DNA from: Bacteroidetes bacterium GWF2_33_16
GTDB taxonomy: Bacteria > Bacteroidota > Bacteroidia > Bacteroidales > UBA12077
Length of the DNA stretch: 64,000 nucleotides
Reading direction: 5' to 3'
NCBI GenBank assembly: GCA_001768565.1
Contig: MEOE01000011.1
Location: 76,567 to 140,566, forward strand
The notes beneath the pieces are model-generated. The model was given only the letters and a program-made list of their open reading frames with translations, did no database searches and had not been told where the DNA came from. Below are positions 26,300 through 35,211 of this stretch, piece by piece (positions within the stretch are counted from its first letter, which is position 1; each line of letters begins with the position of its first letter). The position numbers were made by a program, and so were the translations under genes.

Positions 26300-28294
26300 A
26301 TGCGATTTTCTTCATTTCTATTTAAAGCATTAATTACATTTATTTTTGTTATAGAATCGGGTCTTCTGTTTTCTCAACCCATTTTTAAGGATAATAGCCC
26401 TCGATTATATTTGAATTATTATTTTCTCGAAAGCGAATTTGCCGAAGGTAAATATATCGATGGCAATATAAGCGAACTGGGTTTTATCAGGTACAATCAA
26501 AAACAAATGCCTATTTCGCGACCTATTACTGATCGTATGATAACTCTACGATCAGAGTTTGTAATTGATAGTTCAAATGTAAATAAAGATATTTACTTGG
26601 TTACCATGCCTTACGATTACGCTTGCCGAATATTTTTTAATGGTATTACAATTGCCATGCGAGGAAATATAAGAGATGGATATACCAACAGATCACATAA
26701 TTCTGAAAAAACACTATTACCTCCCGACCTGATTAATTATAACAAAAAAAACGAAATAGCATTTCAGCTTTACCCCAAAGAAGGTGAAATAAATCCATTC
26801 GGGAAGAGTTTTATTTCAAATGCAAAAGATGCAAATAAATATGTATTTATAAGAAACCTTTTAGGGCAAAACTTAATTATTGCGATATCTGTTTGCGGAA
26901 TAGTTTTCGCAATTTTCTTTTTATATACATATCTAAGTCGGAAAGAATATAAGAAAACACATTATTTATTTTTTGCTTGTATGAATTTGTTTTTCGTTAT
27001 AAGCTATTTAAATAATATTGTTTCTCACAACTTTGCAGATACATTCGTCATAGAAAAAATTACCCGCGCTGGATTTCCTTTATTTATGTTCGTGGGAAAT
27101 TGCTTTATGTTGGACTATACCAATTTATTTATTCGAAAACGGTTATTTAAGATTGTTTTGGCAGCTTTTTATATTCCTGCATTCATTATGGTTTTAATTC
27201 CTGATACCATAAGTGGAGTAATTAAAGCCTATAATTCATATCCTATAAATATACTCATTATCGGAAATTTTATCCTTTTTACACTTTCTCTTTTATACTT
27301 TATTAAAGAAAAACATTTAAGTTCTTTCTTTTTATTTCTTGGAATGACAATAAACTTGTTTGCCGGTATGTACGATGGATATATTTTTGCAGTATTAAAA
27401 ACGAAACCATTTATCTTATTAACTCCTAATGCTGTTTTTATAATTAACCTCATAATATTTATAGTTTTAATTGTCGACCATTCAAAAATATATCGTTTAG
27501 CACTGGCACGATCAGAAGAGTTAAAGAAATTGAACGATAGGCTGGAATTGATAGTTGATGAGCGTACAAAGAAAATAACAGAATATTCTCAGGAGCTTCA
27601 ACTGGCAAATACAACTAAAGATAAGTTTTTTTCAATAATTGCTCACGATTTAAAAAATCCATTTAATACTCTAATTGGTTATTCAGAGATACTTAAAAAC
27701 GAGTTCGAAGAACTTCGTGAAGATGAAATCCATGAGCATTTAAGTATTATTCATTCTACCTCTAAAAATGGATATGTATTGTTAGATAACTTATTACAAT
27801 GGGCGCAAACACAAACTAACCAAATAACATTTAATCCCGAACTAATTCATTTAAAGAGTTTAGTGCAGGATTGTATAGAAGGAATAGAAAACCAAAGTAG
27901 ATTTAAGGATATAGAATTAGTAAATAGTATATCAACAAATCATACAATAAATGGCGATGTAAATCAGATAAAAACAATCGTGCGTAACCTAATTAGTAAT
28001 GCCATTAAATATACATCGCGAAATGGATTGGTTATTATTAAATCAGAAGAAAATATAGATGAAATGCAAATTACTGTGAAGGATACAGGTGTTGGTATCT
28101 CAGAAAACGATATCCAGAATTTGTTTAAAATAGACAGAATCTTCTCTACACCCGGAACTAATCATGAAAGAGGCAGTGGGTTGGGTTTGGTTTTATGCAA
28201 AGAGTTTATTGAAAAGCATGGAGGTAAAATTTGGGTAAAAAGTACCGAAGGTAAGGGAAGTGAATTTGTATTTGCAATTCCATTAAAAAATTAA
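26300..28294 (+). CDS. Membrane sensor histidine kinase, 7TMR-DISM type (copy 1)
   Basis: The ATG at 26300 gives 664 residues and a signal peptide; the frame extends 16 codons upstream, but the paralogue next door (665 residues) supports the shorter form. The order is signal peptide, periplasmic beta domain (about 30-190, 7TMR-DISMED2-like), seven membrane helices (about 195-400), a coiled linker, HisKA and HATPase. The phosphoacceptor is His449 in AHDLKNPF. The ATP site shows NLISNAIKYT, DTGVGIS and GSGLGLVLCKEF. It autophosphorylates on an external signal. No response regulator gene is nearby. Confidence 0.93.
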   Translation: MRFSSFLFKALITFIFVIESGLLFSQPIFKDNSPRLYLNYYFLESEFAEGKYIDGNISELGFIRYNQKQMPISRPITDRMITLRSEFVIDSSNVNKDIYLVTMPYDYACRIFFNGITIAMRGNIRDGYTNRSHNSEKTLLPPDLINYNKKNEIAFQLYPKEGEINPFGKSFISNAKDANKYVFIRNLLGQNLIIAISVCGIVFAIFFLYTYLSRKEYKKTHYLFFACMNLFFVISYLNNIVSHNFADTFVIEKITRAGFPLFMFVGNCFMLDYTNLFIRKRLFKIVLAAFYIPAFIMVLIPDTISGVIKAYNSYPINILIIGNFILFTLSLLYFIKEKHLSSFFLFLGMTINLFAGMYDGYIFAVLKTKPFILLTPNAVFIINLIIFIVLIVDHSKIYRLALARSEELKKLNDRLELIVDERTKKITEYSQELQLANTTKDKFFSIIAHDLKNPFNTLIGYSEILKNEFEELREDEIHEHLSIIHSTSKNGYVLLDNLLQWAQTQTNQITFNPELIHLKSLVQDCIEGIENQSRFKDIELVNSISTNHTINGDVNQIKTIVRNLISNAIKYTSRNGLVIIKSEENIDEMQITVKDTGVGISENDIQNLFKIDRIFSTPGTNHERGSGLGLVLCKEFIEKHGGKIWVKSTEGKGSEFVFAIPLKN

Positions 28295-28356
28295 TTAATA
28301 GTAGCTAATTATAATTAATAAAATTGTATCTAAAAGGATAATATCTAACTTGATTT

Positions 28357-30354
28357 ATGAAAATCAATACCATTTATAAAGTATTACTTTTTGTATTATT
28401 TGTTCTATTTGGATTTATGTCTTTTTCTCAAAAAGTATATAATGATTCAAGTAAAAGGTTGTATCTGGATTATTCTATTCTCGAAAGTGAACTTTCTGAG
28501 GGGAGTTATATTCAGGGAGATCTTTTAGAGCTAGGATATGATGACTATAATAAAGATAATATTCCAAATGTAAGATCAATAGATAATAGAATGTTAACTC
28601 TACGTTCGGATTTAATTATTGATAGTACCTTACTTAATGAAAATTTATATTTAGTATTCTTCCCAGTCGATTATCCAAGCAATATTTATTTAAATGGTAA
28701 ACTAATATGTAAAAGAGGAAATTATAAAAATGGATATACAAATCGAATACACTATTCAGAAAATATTTATTTGCCTAATGATTTCATTTTATACAACCAA
28801 ATAAACGAATTGGCTTTTCAGCTTTACCCAATGGAAGGCGAAACAAATCCCATTAATAAAGCATTTATAACAAATGCAAAGGATGCTTCAAAATATGTTT
28901 TTCTGCGAAACTTTTTTGGAATTAAAATAATTATGGCCTTGGCATTTTGTGGTTTTGTATTTTTCGTTTTTTATTTAATTACATACATTAGTCGCCGGGA
29001 ATACTACAATACACAATATCTTTACTTTGCTTTAATGAATTTGTTTTTCATATTAAGTATGATAAACAATGTTTTTTCATACAATTTTACCAATACGTTT
29101 ATTATAGAAGTTATTTCGCGATTAGGTTTTCAATTAGCCATGATAGTTGGATTGTTTTTTCTATTTGATTATACTAAGATTTTAATTGAAAAAAATAGAA
29201 TAATTAAATATTTGATATTATTACTTTTTGTTCCAGCGATAGTTCTTTTGCTTTTTCAGAAAAATACATTTGACCTTTTTAGAGTAAATAATACTTACCC
29301 CATTTTAATTTTAACATTAGGAAATATTACATTTATTATTATATCATTTTTATATTATAAGCGAGAAAGAGACGCCAAATCATTTATTCTATTCTTAATT
29401 TATGTTATTAACATGTTAGCGGGCATTCATGACTCAATCTTCTTTGCCATTTTAAAAACAAAACCATATGCCCTATTATTACCATACTCGGTATTCTTAA
29501 TGAACCTAGTTATATTCTTCATTTTAGCAGTCGATAATTCAAGAATATATCATTTGGCAAGCATAAAATCAGAAGAGCTTAAATCTTTAAATGAAAATCT
29601 GGAACTTCTTGTTGAAGAGCGTACACAAAAAATTATTGATTATACAAATGATTTGGAGAATACTAATAAAACAAAAGATAAATTCTTTTCAATAATTGCA
29701 CACGATTTAAAAAATCCATTCAATTCCATAATTGGTTATTCAGAGATATTAAAAACAGAATACAAAGAATTAAGTGAAGAAGAAATACTTAAAGACATAA
29801 ATATTCTATATTCAACATCAAAAAATGGGTATATTTTATTGGATAACTTATTGCAATGGGCCCAATCACAAACCAACCAGATAAAATTTAATCCCAAGAA
29901 AATTGCATTGCGAAAGCTAACCCAGGAATGTATTGATGGAGTTGAAAATCAAAGTCGTTTTAAGAACATTGAAATAATTAATAAAATCCCAGAAAATACT
30001 GAAATATCTGCAGATGAAAACCTTCTTAAAACAATAATTCGCAATTTATTGAGCAACGCAGTAAAATATACATCCAGAAAGGGAATAGTAATAGTAAAAT
30101 CAGAATTTTCAGGAAACAATATAGAAATATCGGTAAAAGATACAGGTATTGGGATCTCAGAAAAAGAGAAAAAAGAACTTTTCTTAATTGAAAAGATGCA
30201 TTCGCGTTTAGGTACTAATAATGAAAAAGGTAGTGGGTTGGGATTGATAATTTGTCGTGAATTTGTTGAAAAGCATGGCGGAACAATGTTTGTTACAAGT
30301 GAAGAAGGTTTTGGAAGTGAGTTTAAGTTTACTATTCCTTTAATTAAAATATAA
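28357..30354 (+). CDS. Membrane sensor histidine kinase, 7TMR-DISM type (copy 2)
   Basis: This 665-residue kinase is a full-length paralogue of the preceding one: the signal peptide, periplasmic domain, seven helices and kinase core align with hardly any length change, and its phosphoacceptor is also His449 (AHDLKNPF). The ATP-binding boxes are NLLSNAVKYT, DTGIGIS and GSGLGLIICREF. The genes are 62 bp apart on the same strand, indicating tandem duplication. Differences are spread evenly, with the transmembrane part most diverged, so the two may sense related but distinct ligands (inference). Confidence 0.93.
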   Translation: MKINTIYKVLLFVLFVLFGFMSFSQKVYNDSSKRLYLDYSILESELSEGSYIQGDLLELGYDDYNKDNIPNVRSIDNRMLTLRSDLIIDSTLLNENLYLVFFPVDYPSNIYLNGKLICKRGNYKNGYTNRIHYSENIYLPNDFILYNQINELAFQLYPMEGETNPINKAFITNAKDASKYVFLRNFFGIKIIMALAFCGFVFFVFYLITYISRREYYNTQYLYFALMNLFFILSMINNVFSYNFTNTFIIEVISRLGFQLAMIVGLFFLFDYTKILIEKNRIIKYLILLLFVPAIVLLLFQKNTFDLFRVNNTYPILILTLGNITFIIISFLYYKRERDAKSFILFLIYVINMLAGIHDSIFFAILKTKPYALLLPYSVFLMNLVIFFILAVDNSRIYHLASIKSEELKSLNENLELLVEERTQKIIDYTNDLENTNKTKDKFFSIIAHDLKNPFNSIIGYSEILKTEYKELSEEEILKDINILYSTSKNGYILLDNLLQWAQSQTNQIKFNPKKIALRKLTQECIDGVENQSRFKNIEIINKIPENTEISADENLLKTIIRNLLSNAVKYTSRKGIVIVKSEFSGNNIEISVKDTGIGISEKEKKELFLIEKMHSRLGTNNEKGSGLGLIICREFVEKHGGTMFVTSEEGFGSEFKFTIPLIKI

Positions 30355-30578
30355 AGAAGATTTAGTTTTATTGATTATAAAATATAAGCATTTGATTAGT
30401 TGTTATTTGTAAACGAAGGTCTCATAGTAGTAAATAAAAATAGTATACAATTATTCCTCATTTCATCCATTTGTAAATAATCTTTCATACATTGCGCGAT
30501 TAATGACTTGAAAAATTTTAATCATTTTTATAATGATAAATTATATTTCAGCCATTAAATAGAACTTAATTATTAACC

Positions 30579-30607
30579 ACAGCAAAAGAAACATATCAGT
30601 TTGCTGT
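30579..30607 (+). promoter_or_regulatory. Inverted repeat in the leader of the methyltransferase gene
   Basis: ACAGCAAA (30579-30586) and TTTGCTGT (30600-30607) are perfectly complementary 8-bp arms with a 13-base spacer, ending 17 bp before the ATG at 30625. It could be a leader hairpin limiting ribosome access or an operator. No poly-T follows, so it is not a terminator. Confidence 0.4.
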
Positions 30608-30624
30608 AAATACATCAACATTTT

Positions 30625-31431
30625 ATGCAAAAAATCGTAGAGAAATATTGTGAATTACCACGAATAGTTAGAAGACCACTTTGGCAATTGTGGCACAATT
30701 TAATGATCCGTTTTGATAAGGATAAGGCTGCAACTTTTATGAATTACGGATATGCCAGTTTAAACGGTGAAGCACCATTAAACTTGCTCGAAAGAGACGA
30801 AAGTGACAGATATTGTATTCAACTTTATGATCATGTTGTAAACAAAGTTGATCTCAAAAACAAAAAAGTATTGGAAATAGGATCAGGTCGTGGAGGCGGA
30901 GCATCTTATATTTCAAGATATTATAATCCTGAATCGTATATTGCTCTCGATATTTCAAAACAAGTAATTGAATTTTGCAATAAACATCACAAAGTTAATG
31001 GATTAAGTTTCATTAAAGGATATGCAGAAAAACCACCCTTTACAGATAATACTTTTGATGCAGTTGTAAATGTTGAATCTGCAAGATGTTACAAAGATCT
31101 TGATGTATTCTTCTCAGAAGTTAAGAGAGTACTTAAAAGTGGTGGACATTTTCTTTTTGCTGATATGATTAGAAATAACGAAGTTGATGGAATAAAGTCG
31201 CAATTAAATAAATGTGGATTTGAATTAATTTCTGAAAATAACATTTCAATGAATGTAGTTAAAGCATTAGATCATGATCATTCTCGTCGTGAGAACTTAA
31301 TTAAAGCAAAAATTCCTGGATTTTTAAGTAAATCGTTCCTTCAATTTGCCGGAACACAAGGTACCGAAAGATATGAATCGTTTGCAAATGGCAAAATGGA
31401 ATATTGGAGTTTTGTATTAAGAAAGAACTAA
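30625..31431 (+). CDS. Class I SAM-dependent methyltransferase
   Basis: The 268-residue protein has motif I KVLEIGSGRGGGASYIS (about 79-95), an acidic ribose-binding strand ending YIALDIS, the loop GYAEKPPFTDNTFDAVVNVE and motif III LKSGGHFLFADM. This is the layout of small-molecule methyltransferases such as the phthiotriol, sterol and ubiquinone C- or O-methyltransferase group. A basic N-terminal helix (RIVRRPLWQLWHNLMIRF) could associate with membranes, suggesting a lipid or quinone substrate; this is inference. The gene stands alone. Confidence 0.87.
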   Translation: MQKIVEKYCELPRIVRRPLWQLWHNLMIRFDKDKAATFMNYGYASLNGEAPLNLLERDESDRYCIQLYDHVVNKVDLKNKKVLEIGSGRGGGASYISRYYNPESYIALDISKQVIEFCNKHHKVNGLSFIKGYAEKPPFTDNTFDAVVNVESARCYKDLDVFFSEVKRVLKSGGHFLFADMIRNNEVDGIKSQLNKCGFELISENNISMNVVKALDHDHSRRENLIKAKIPGFLSKSFLQFAGTQGTERYESFANGKMEYWSFVLRKN

Positions 31432-31500
31432 AATAAACTGGAAAATATACAAGAATTGTTTTTTTTTAATTATAAATAGCATTTATAATTAAAATTAAGT

Positions 31501-31508
31501 TACTTTTG
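31501..31508 (+). promoter_or_regulatory. -7 promoter box for the RRM gene
   Basis: TACTTTTG matches TAnnTTTG, 34 bp before the ATG at 31543. No good -33 TTTG is seen at the expected distance, so only this half is supported. Confidence 0.45.
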
Positions 31509-31542
31509 CACAATCATTTTCACTTAAATTTTTTTTATACGT

Positions 31543-31908
31543 ATGAACATTTTTATTGGAAGTCTTCCATTTAGAGTTAAGGAAGAAGAATTAAAAGGCT
31601 TTTTCGAAGAATACGGAGAAGTTGCATCTTGTAGAATTATTACCGATAAATTCTCTGGAAGAAGTAAAGGTTATGGTTTTATTGAAATGCCAAACGATGA
31701 TCAGGCACTTAAGGCAATTGAAGAACTTAACGGTTCAGAAGTTGATGGTCGTACAATTGTTGTGAACAAAGCTGAAGAGCGTAAAGAAGGTGAACGACGA
31801 ACTGGCGGCGGTGGTAACTTCAGAGGTGGTAACAATCGTGGTAGCGGTGGTAATAGCCGTGGCGGTGGTTATAACCGTGGTGGTGGCGATCGCAGAAGAG
31901 ATGATTAG
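31543..31908 (+). CDS. RRM-domain RNA-binding protein with glycine/arginine-rich tail
   Basis: The 121-residue protein is one RNA recognition motif: RNP2 IFIGSL (3-8) and RNP1 KGYGFIEM (42-49), with all four strands and two helices present by residue 78. A low-complexity tail of GG, RGG and NRGG units follows. This layout is the glycine-rich RNA-binding protein type found in cyanobacteria and Bacteroidota, usually linked to RNA chaperoning and cold response. A -7 box lies upstream and a strong hairpin terminator downstream, so it is monocistronic and probably well expressed. Confidence 0.95.
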   Translation: MNIFIGSLPFRVKEEELKGFFEEYGEVASCRIITDKFSGRSKGYGFIEMPNDDQALKAIEELNGSEVDGRTIVVNKAEERKEGERRTGGGGNFRGGNNRGSGGNSRGGGYNRGGGDRRRDD

Positions 31909-31945
31909 TACTGTTTATAGTTAGAATTTCTATATATGTCTTATT

Positions 31946-31978
31946 AAAAAGTGTAACGCATCGTTGCACTTTTTTTTT
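31946..31978 (+). terminator. Intrinsic terminator after the RRM gene
   Basis: AAAAAGTG and CACTTTTT pair, followed by a T-G wobble and AACG with CGTT around loop CAT. The run of T continues past the stem, giving a strong terminator. Confidence 0.9.
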
Positions 31979-32001
31979 ATTATTATTAAATTGCTTCCCC
32001 T

Positions 32002-32832
32002 ATGATTGAAATTGGTAAAATAAATACACTTACTGTTGTTAAGTTTGTTGATTTTGGTATTTACCTTGATGGTGGCTCCAAAGGAGAAATATTAGTTCCT
32101 AAAAGGTATGTTCCTGAAGAAATTAAAGTTGGTGATCCAATTGCTGTTTTTATATATACTGACTCTGAAGATAGAATTATTGGTACTACAGAAATGCCTT
32201 TTGCTCAGGTCGATGAATTTGCATATATGAGAGTTACTTCGGTAAATAAAATAGGGGCATTCTTGGATTGGGGACTTACAAAAGATTTATTAGTACCTTT
32301 TAGTGAGCAGAAACAAGACCTTGAGGAAGGGAAATCATATATTGTACGATTATTTCTTGATAAATTTACTGATAGAGTTGCTGCAACTACAAAAATTGAC
32401 AAGTTTCTTAACATTGAGCTGCCAACATATCAGGTAAACGATCAAGTTAATATTTTAATTCATAGCCAAACAGATATAGGTTACAAAGCAATTGTCGATA
32501 ATAAATTCTGGGGGGTACTCTACGAAAACGAAGTTTTCAGAACATTAAAACGAGGACAAACACTTACTGCATTTATAAAAAAGATTAGAGACGATGGCAA
32601 AATAGATTTAACACTTGAGAAACCAGGATTCGAGAAAATTGATGATTTAACCGATATAATTATTGAAAAGCTAAAAGCAAATAATGGGTTTATTGGTGTT
32701 ACTGACAAATCATCGCCCGAAACTATTTACGGAATGTTTGGAACTAGTAAGAAAACGTATAAAAAAGCTATCGGAAGTTTATTTAAAAGAAGATTAATAG
32801 AAATTTTGGAAGACGGAATACGATTGAAGTAA
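32002..32832 (+). CDS. cvfB: CvfB-family S1 RNA-binding protein
   Basis: The 276-residue protein contains consecutive S1-like OB domains: VVKFVDFGIYLDGGSKGEIL (about 12-31), VTSVNKIGAFLDWGLTKDLL (about 78-97) and a third, diverged unit (IGYKAIVDNKFWGVLYEN). A C-terminal winged-helix-like segment follows (GMFGTSKKTYKKAIGSLFKR). This is the full CvfB/YitL arrangement, with the usual length. CvfB proteins bind RNA and modulate gene expression, including virulence regulators in Staphylococcus (family knowledge). The next gene starts 12 bp downstream and may be co-transcribed. Confidence 0.9.
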   Translation: MIEIGKINTLTVVKFVDFGIYLDGGSKGEILVPKRYVPEEIKVGDPIAVFIYTDSEDRIIGTTEMPFAQVDEFAYMRVTSVNKIGAFLDWGLTKDLLVPFSEQKQDLEEGKSYIVRLFLDKFTDRVAATTKIDKFLNIELPTYQVNDQVNILIHSQTDIGYKAIVDNKFWGVLYENEVFRTLKRGQTLTAFIKKIRDDGKIDLTLEKPGFEKIDDLTDIIIEKLKANNGFIGVTDKSSPETIYGMFGTSKKTYKKAIGSLFKRRLIEILEDGIRLK

Positions 32833-32844
32833 AATCTTACTTTG

Positions 32845-33462
32845 ATGAAATTATTAGGCTGTTTTATCCTTATTTCATTATTTGTTTTTATTGAAAGCTC
32901 AAGTTCACTATCCCGAATTAATTCTGAACATATTATTTTTATTGTAAAATACAGATGGCATAGCGGAATTATAATTAATAGAGAAGAAGCTATTCCATTT
33001 TTACCTTCGTTACAAAATCATTTTATTAATAATCAGTATATTGAAATAGGCTGGGGTGATAAGGATTATTATATGGCCGAAAATGAAACAGTTTGGCTTG
33101 CTCTCAAAGCTGTTATTATTCCTACCAAGTCTGTGTTACATATACATGGATTTAATGAAAATCCCGAGTGGTATTTTAGAGATTATGAAATTGCCAAACT
33201 AAGCCTAAGCACTATAAACTTTAACAATCTTTTAAATCATATTAATTCTAGTTTTGCTCTTGATTTAGAAAGTAATCCAATAATTTTGGGTGATGGATTA
33301 ATCCCTAATAGTTCATTTTTTTTGTCAAATGAGAAGTATTATTTATTTAAGACTTGCAATGCATGGACTGCTCAACAATTGAAAGTTGCACATGTCGATA
33401 TAAATCCGTGGTTGGCAATAACCTCAAAAAATCTTATGCATCAACTGGAATCAGATAATTAA
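32845..33462 (+). CDS. DUF2459 family protein
   Basis: The ATG at 32845 (a TTG is one codon earlier) gives 205 residues with an N-terminal signal or anchor (KLLGCFILISLFVFIESSSS). The DUF2459 hallmarks are present: FIVKYRWHSGIIINRE, IEIGWGDKDYYMAEN and a late CNAWTAQQLKVA with a conserved cysteine. The conserved His, the Asp and this Cys resemble a papain-like or NlpC-like set, but activity is unproven. In other bacteria members are annotated only as 'urease-associated' from gene context. Location is periplasmic or membrane. Confidence 0.8.
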   Translation: MKLLGCFILISLFVFIESSSSLSRINSEHIIFIVKYRWHSGIIINREEAIPFLPSLQNHFINNQYIEIGWGDKDYYMAENETVWLALKAVIIPTKSVLHIHGFNENPEWYFRDYEIAKLSLSTINFNNLLNHINSSFALDLESNPIILGDGLIPNSSFFLSNEKYYLFKTCNAWTAQQLKVAHVDINPWLAITSKNLMHQLESDN

Positions 33463-33536
33463 TTTTAGAAATGATAATTGCATAACTAATTTGGCTCATT
33501 TTATGTATAACAATATACATAATCAATAATTATATT

Positions 33537-34460
33537 ATGAAAAAAGTAGTAGTCTTGTTTTTTGTTTTGTTTTTGATTATTTCTTGTCGTAATGATGAAA
33601 TCATAAAAGATCTTTTTCAGGAACCGCCTGTAAGCCCTATTGCCCAAACAATAAAAACATGTATTCCTGTTGGATATGCAGCCACAGCTATGGTAGCATA
33701 TTTTCAAGGTAATAAATTCAAAAATGTAAGGGTTGAAGAAAATAAAAACGCCACTGTTTTATACATTGATACATCAGTTGATTACCCATATAAATTCAAA
33801 GATGATACCTATGGCGAGATGATTGTTGCAGGAATTCAACTATCTGAAAACACAGCTATACTTAGTGTTTTCTTTACCGAAACAAGTATAAGAACAGGTA
33901 GATTCAGATTAAAAGATGTAAAGACCTTCCCTGTTATTTATAATAATGAAAGTATAAAAGTTGTTTATGCTGGTTACGATATTAATTTTGGCGGAGATAT
34001 TGATTTAATAATGAATCTTACACAAGACGAAATCGATATTGAACTTGAAAAGCTTGGACTCGAAATCCCTTATTCAGAATACTTGGCCATTGATCAAAAT
34101 GCCTGGATTATTGATATTTACCACAACAATACCTTTGATGATTTTACTGATGATGTATTTGAAATAAACGGGGGTCAACAAAGTATTGAAGTTAGCGATT
34201 ACGAGCTCGGTTCATCTGTTTCTGCAATGCAAATTGCTATGATAAATACTGAGTATTCTCTGAACTGCTTAAAAAACCCTACACAAGGATATGCATTTAT
34301 GCAGGACGTTGAATTAGAATCGAAAAGCAAAGGGAATACAGTTTTTGGATCTGTATTTTATACATTTCACTCGCGTTGCGATGGCGATGTTGAAGTGACT
34401 GTTGCCACAGGTAATTTTATAACATCAATAGGTAAAGAAATTAATCTTGAATTATTATAA
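33537..34460 (+). CDS. Lipoprotein of unknown function
   Basis: The 307-residue product has a lipoprotein signal (VVVLFFVLFLIISC, lipid cysteine at residue 17). I do not recognise a family. The mature part is a mixed alpha/beta sequence with hydrophobic TAMVAYFQGN near the start, an acidic helix (LTQDEIDIELEKLGLEIP) in the middle and a beta-rich end. Two later cysteines (LNCLKNP and HSRCDGD) could form a disulfide. It sits alone between the DUF2459 gene and a bidirectional terminator. Confidence 0.75.
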   Translation: MKKVVVLFFVLFLIISCRNDEIIKDLFQEPPVSPIAQTIKTCIPVGYAATAMVAYFQGNKFKNVRVEENKNATVLYIDTSVDYPYKFKDDTYGEMIVAGIQLSENTAILSVFFTETSIRTGRFRLKDVKTFPVIYNNESIKVVYAGYDINFGGDIDLIMNLTQDEIDIELEKLGLEIPYSEYLAIDQNAWIIDIYHNNTFDDFTDDVFEINGGQQSIEVSDYELGSSVSAMQIAMINTEYSLNCLKNPTQGYAFMQDVELESKSKGNTVFGSVFYTFHSRCDGDVEVTVATGNFITSIGKEINLELL

Positions 34461-34464
34461 AAAA

Positions 34465-34495
34465 GTAAAGGAATAAACAAATGTTATTCCTTTAC
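34465..34495. terminator. Bidirectional terminator between convergent genes
   Basis: GTAAAGGAATAA and TTATTCCTTTAC form a perfect 12-bp stem with a 7-base loop. On the minus strand it is followed by TTTTT, so it serves the YceI gene; on the plus strand it is followed by the T-rich CATTTTGTTT. Confidence 0.88.
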
Positions 34496-34514
34496 CATTT
34501 TGTTTATTATTTAA

Positions 34515-35084
34515 TTATTCAACAACAAGTTTTACTTCAAGAGTAAACTCATCATAAATCATATTATCACCTAGGTTGTCGAAAAATTTACCTGAACCAT
34601 AGCGAATATCGTATTTAGAACGGTCGATAGTTATTGTTGATTCATAAGTATTACCGTTCCTTTTAGCAGTAAATGTCAATGGATGTGTTATTCCTTTAAT
34701 AGTTAATTTTCCAGTCACTACTGCTTCATCTTTATTAAAAGCCTGACTCTCGTTAATTACAAGCTTTGCAGTTGGGAATTTTGCTACACCAAAGAAATCG
34801 TCTGATTTCAAGTGTCCTACAAGTTTCTGATTCCATGATTCATCTGTAAGGTCTTTGCAGTTAATGCTATTCATATCAATATTGAATTCACCTGAAACTA
34901 TTTTATTATTTTTAATGTTTAGTTTCCCGTCTTTTAAAACAATAAAACCCCAGTGTTCGCCAGTAACCTTTTTCCCAGTCCATTTTAGTTCCGATTTTGT
35001 AGTATTTGCTTCAAATTCTTGAGCAAACGACGATAAACCAATAAGCAAGAATGCTGCTGTTATTACAATCATTAATTTTTTCAT
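34515..35084 (-). CDS. YceI family periplasmic lipid-binding-like protein
   Basis: The ATG at 35084 gives 189 residues; an upstream TTG is less likely. A signal peptide (KKLMIVITAAFLLIGLSSFA) precedes a lipocalin-like YceI domain: KSELKWTGKKVTGEHWGFI, SGEFNIDMNSINCKDL, VTGKLTIKGITHPLTFTA and the closing DEFTLEVKLVV. YceI proteins bind polyisoprenoid or quinone-like ligands in a beta-barrel, in the periplasm. The gene is monocistronic and ends at the shared terminator. Confidence 0.95.
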   Translation of the reverse strand: MKKLMIVITAAFLLIGLSSFAQEFEANTTKSELKWTGKKVTGEHWGFIVLKDGKLNIKNNKIVSGEFNIDMNSINCKDLTDESWNQKLVGHLKSDDFFGVAKFPTAKLVINESQAFNKDEAVVTGKLTIKGITHPLTFTAKRNGNTYESTITIDRSKYDIRYGSGKFFDNLGDNMIYDEFTLEVKLVVE

Positions 35085-35211
35085 AGTCAAATCAAATTTT
35101 AATTATTAAATATTCTGTTAAACGTTGTTTAGCAGTATAAACAAAAAAAGTAAACAAAATGTTTATTTTTTTATGTTAAATTGATGTTAATTATTAATAA
35201 TCAATGCTATT

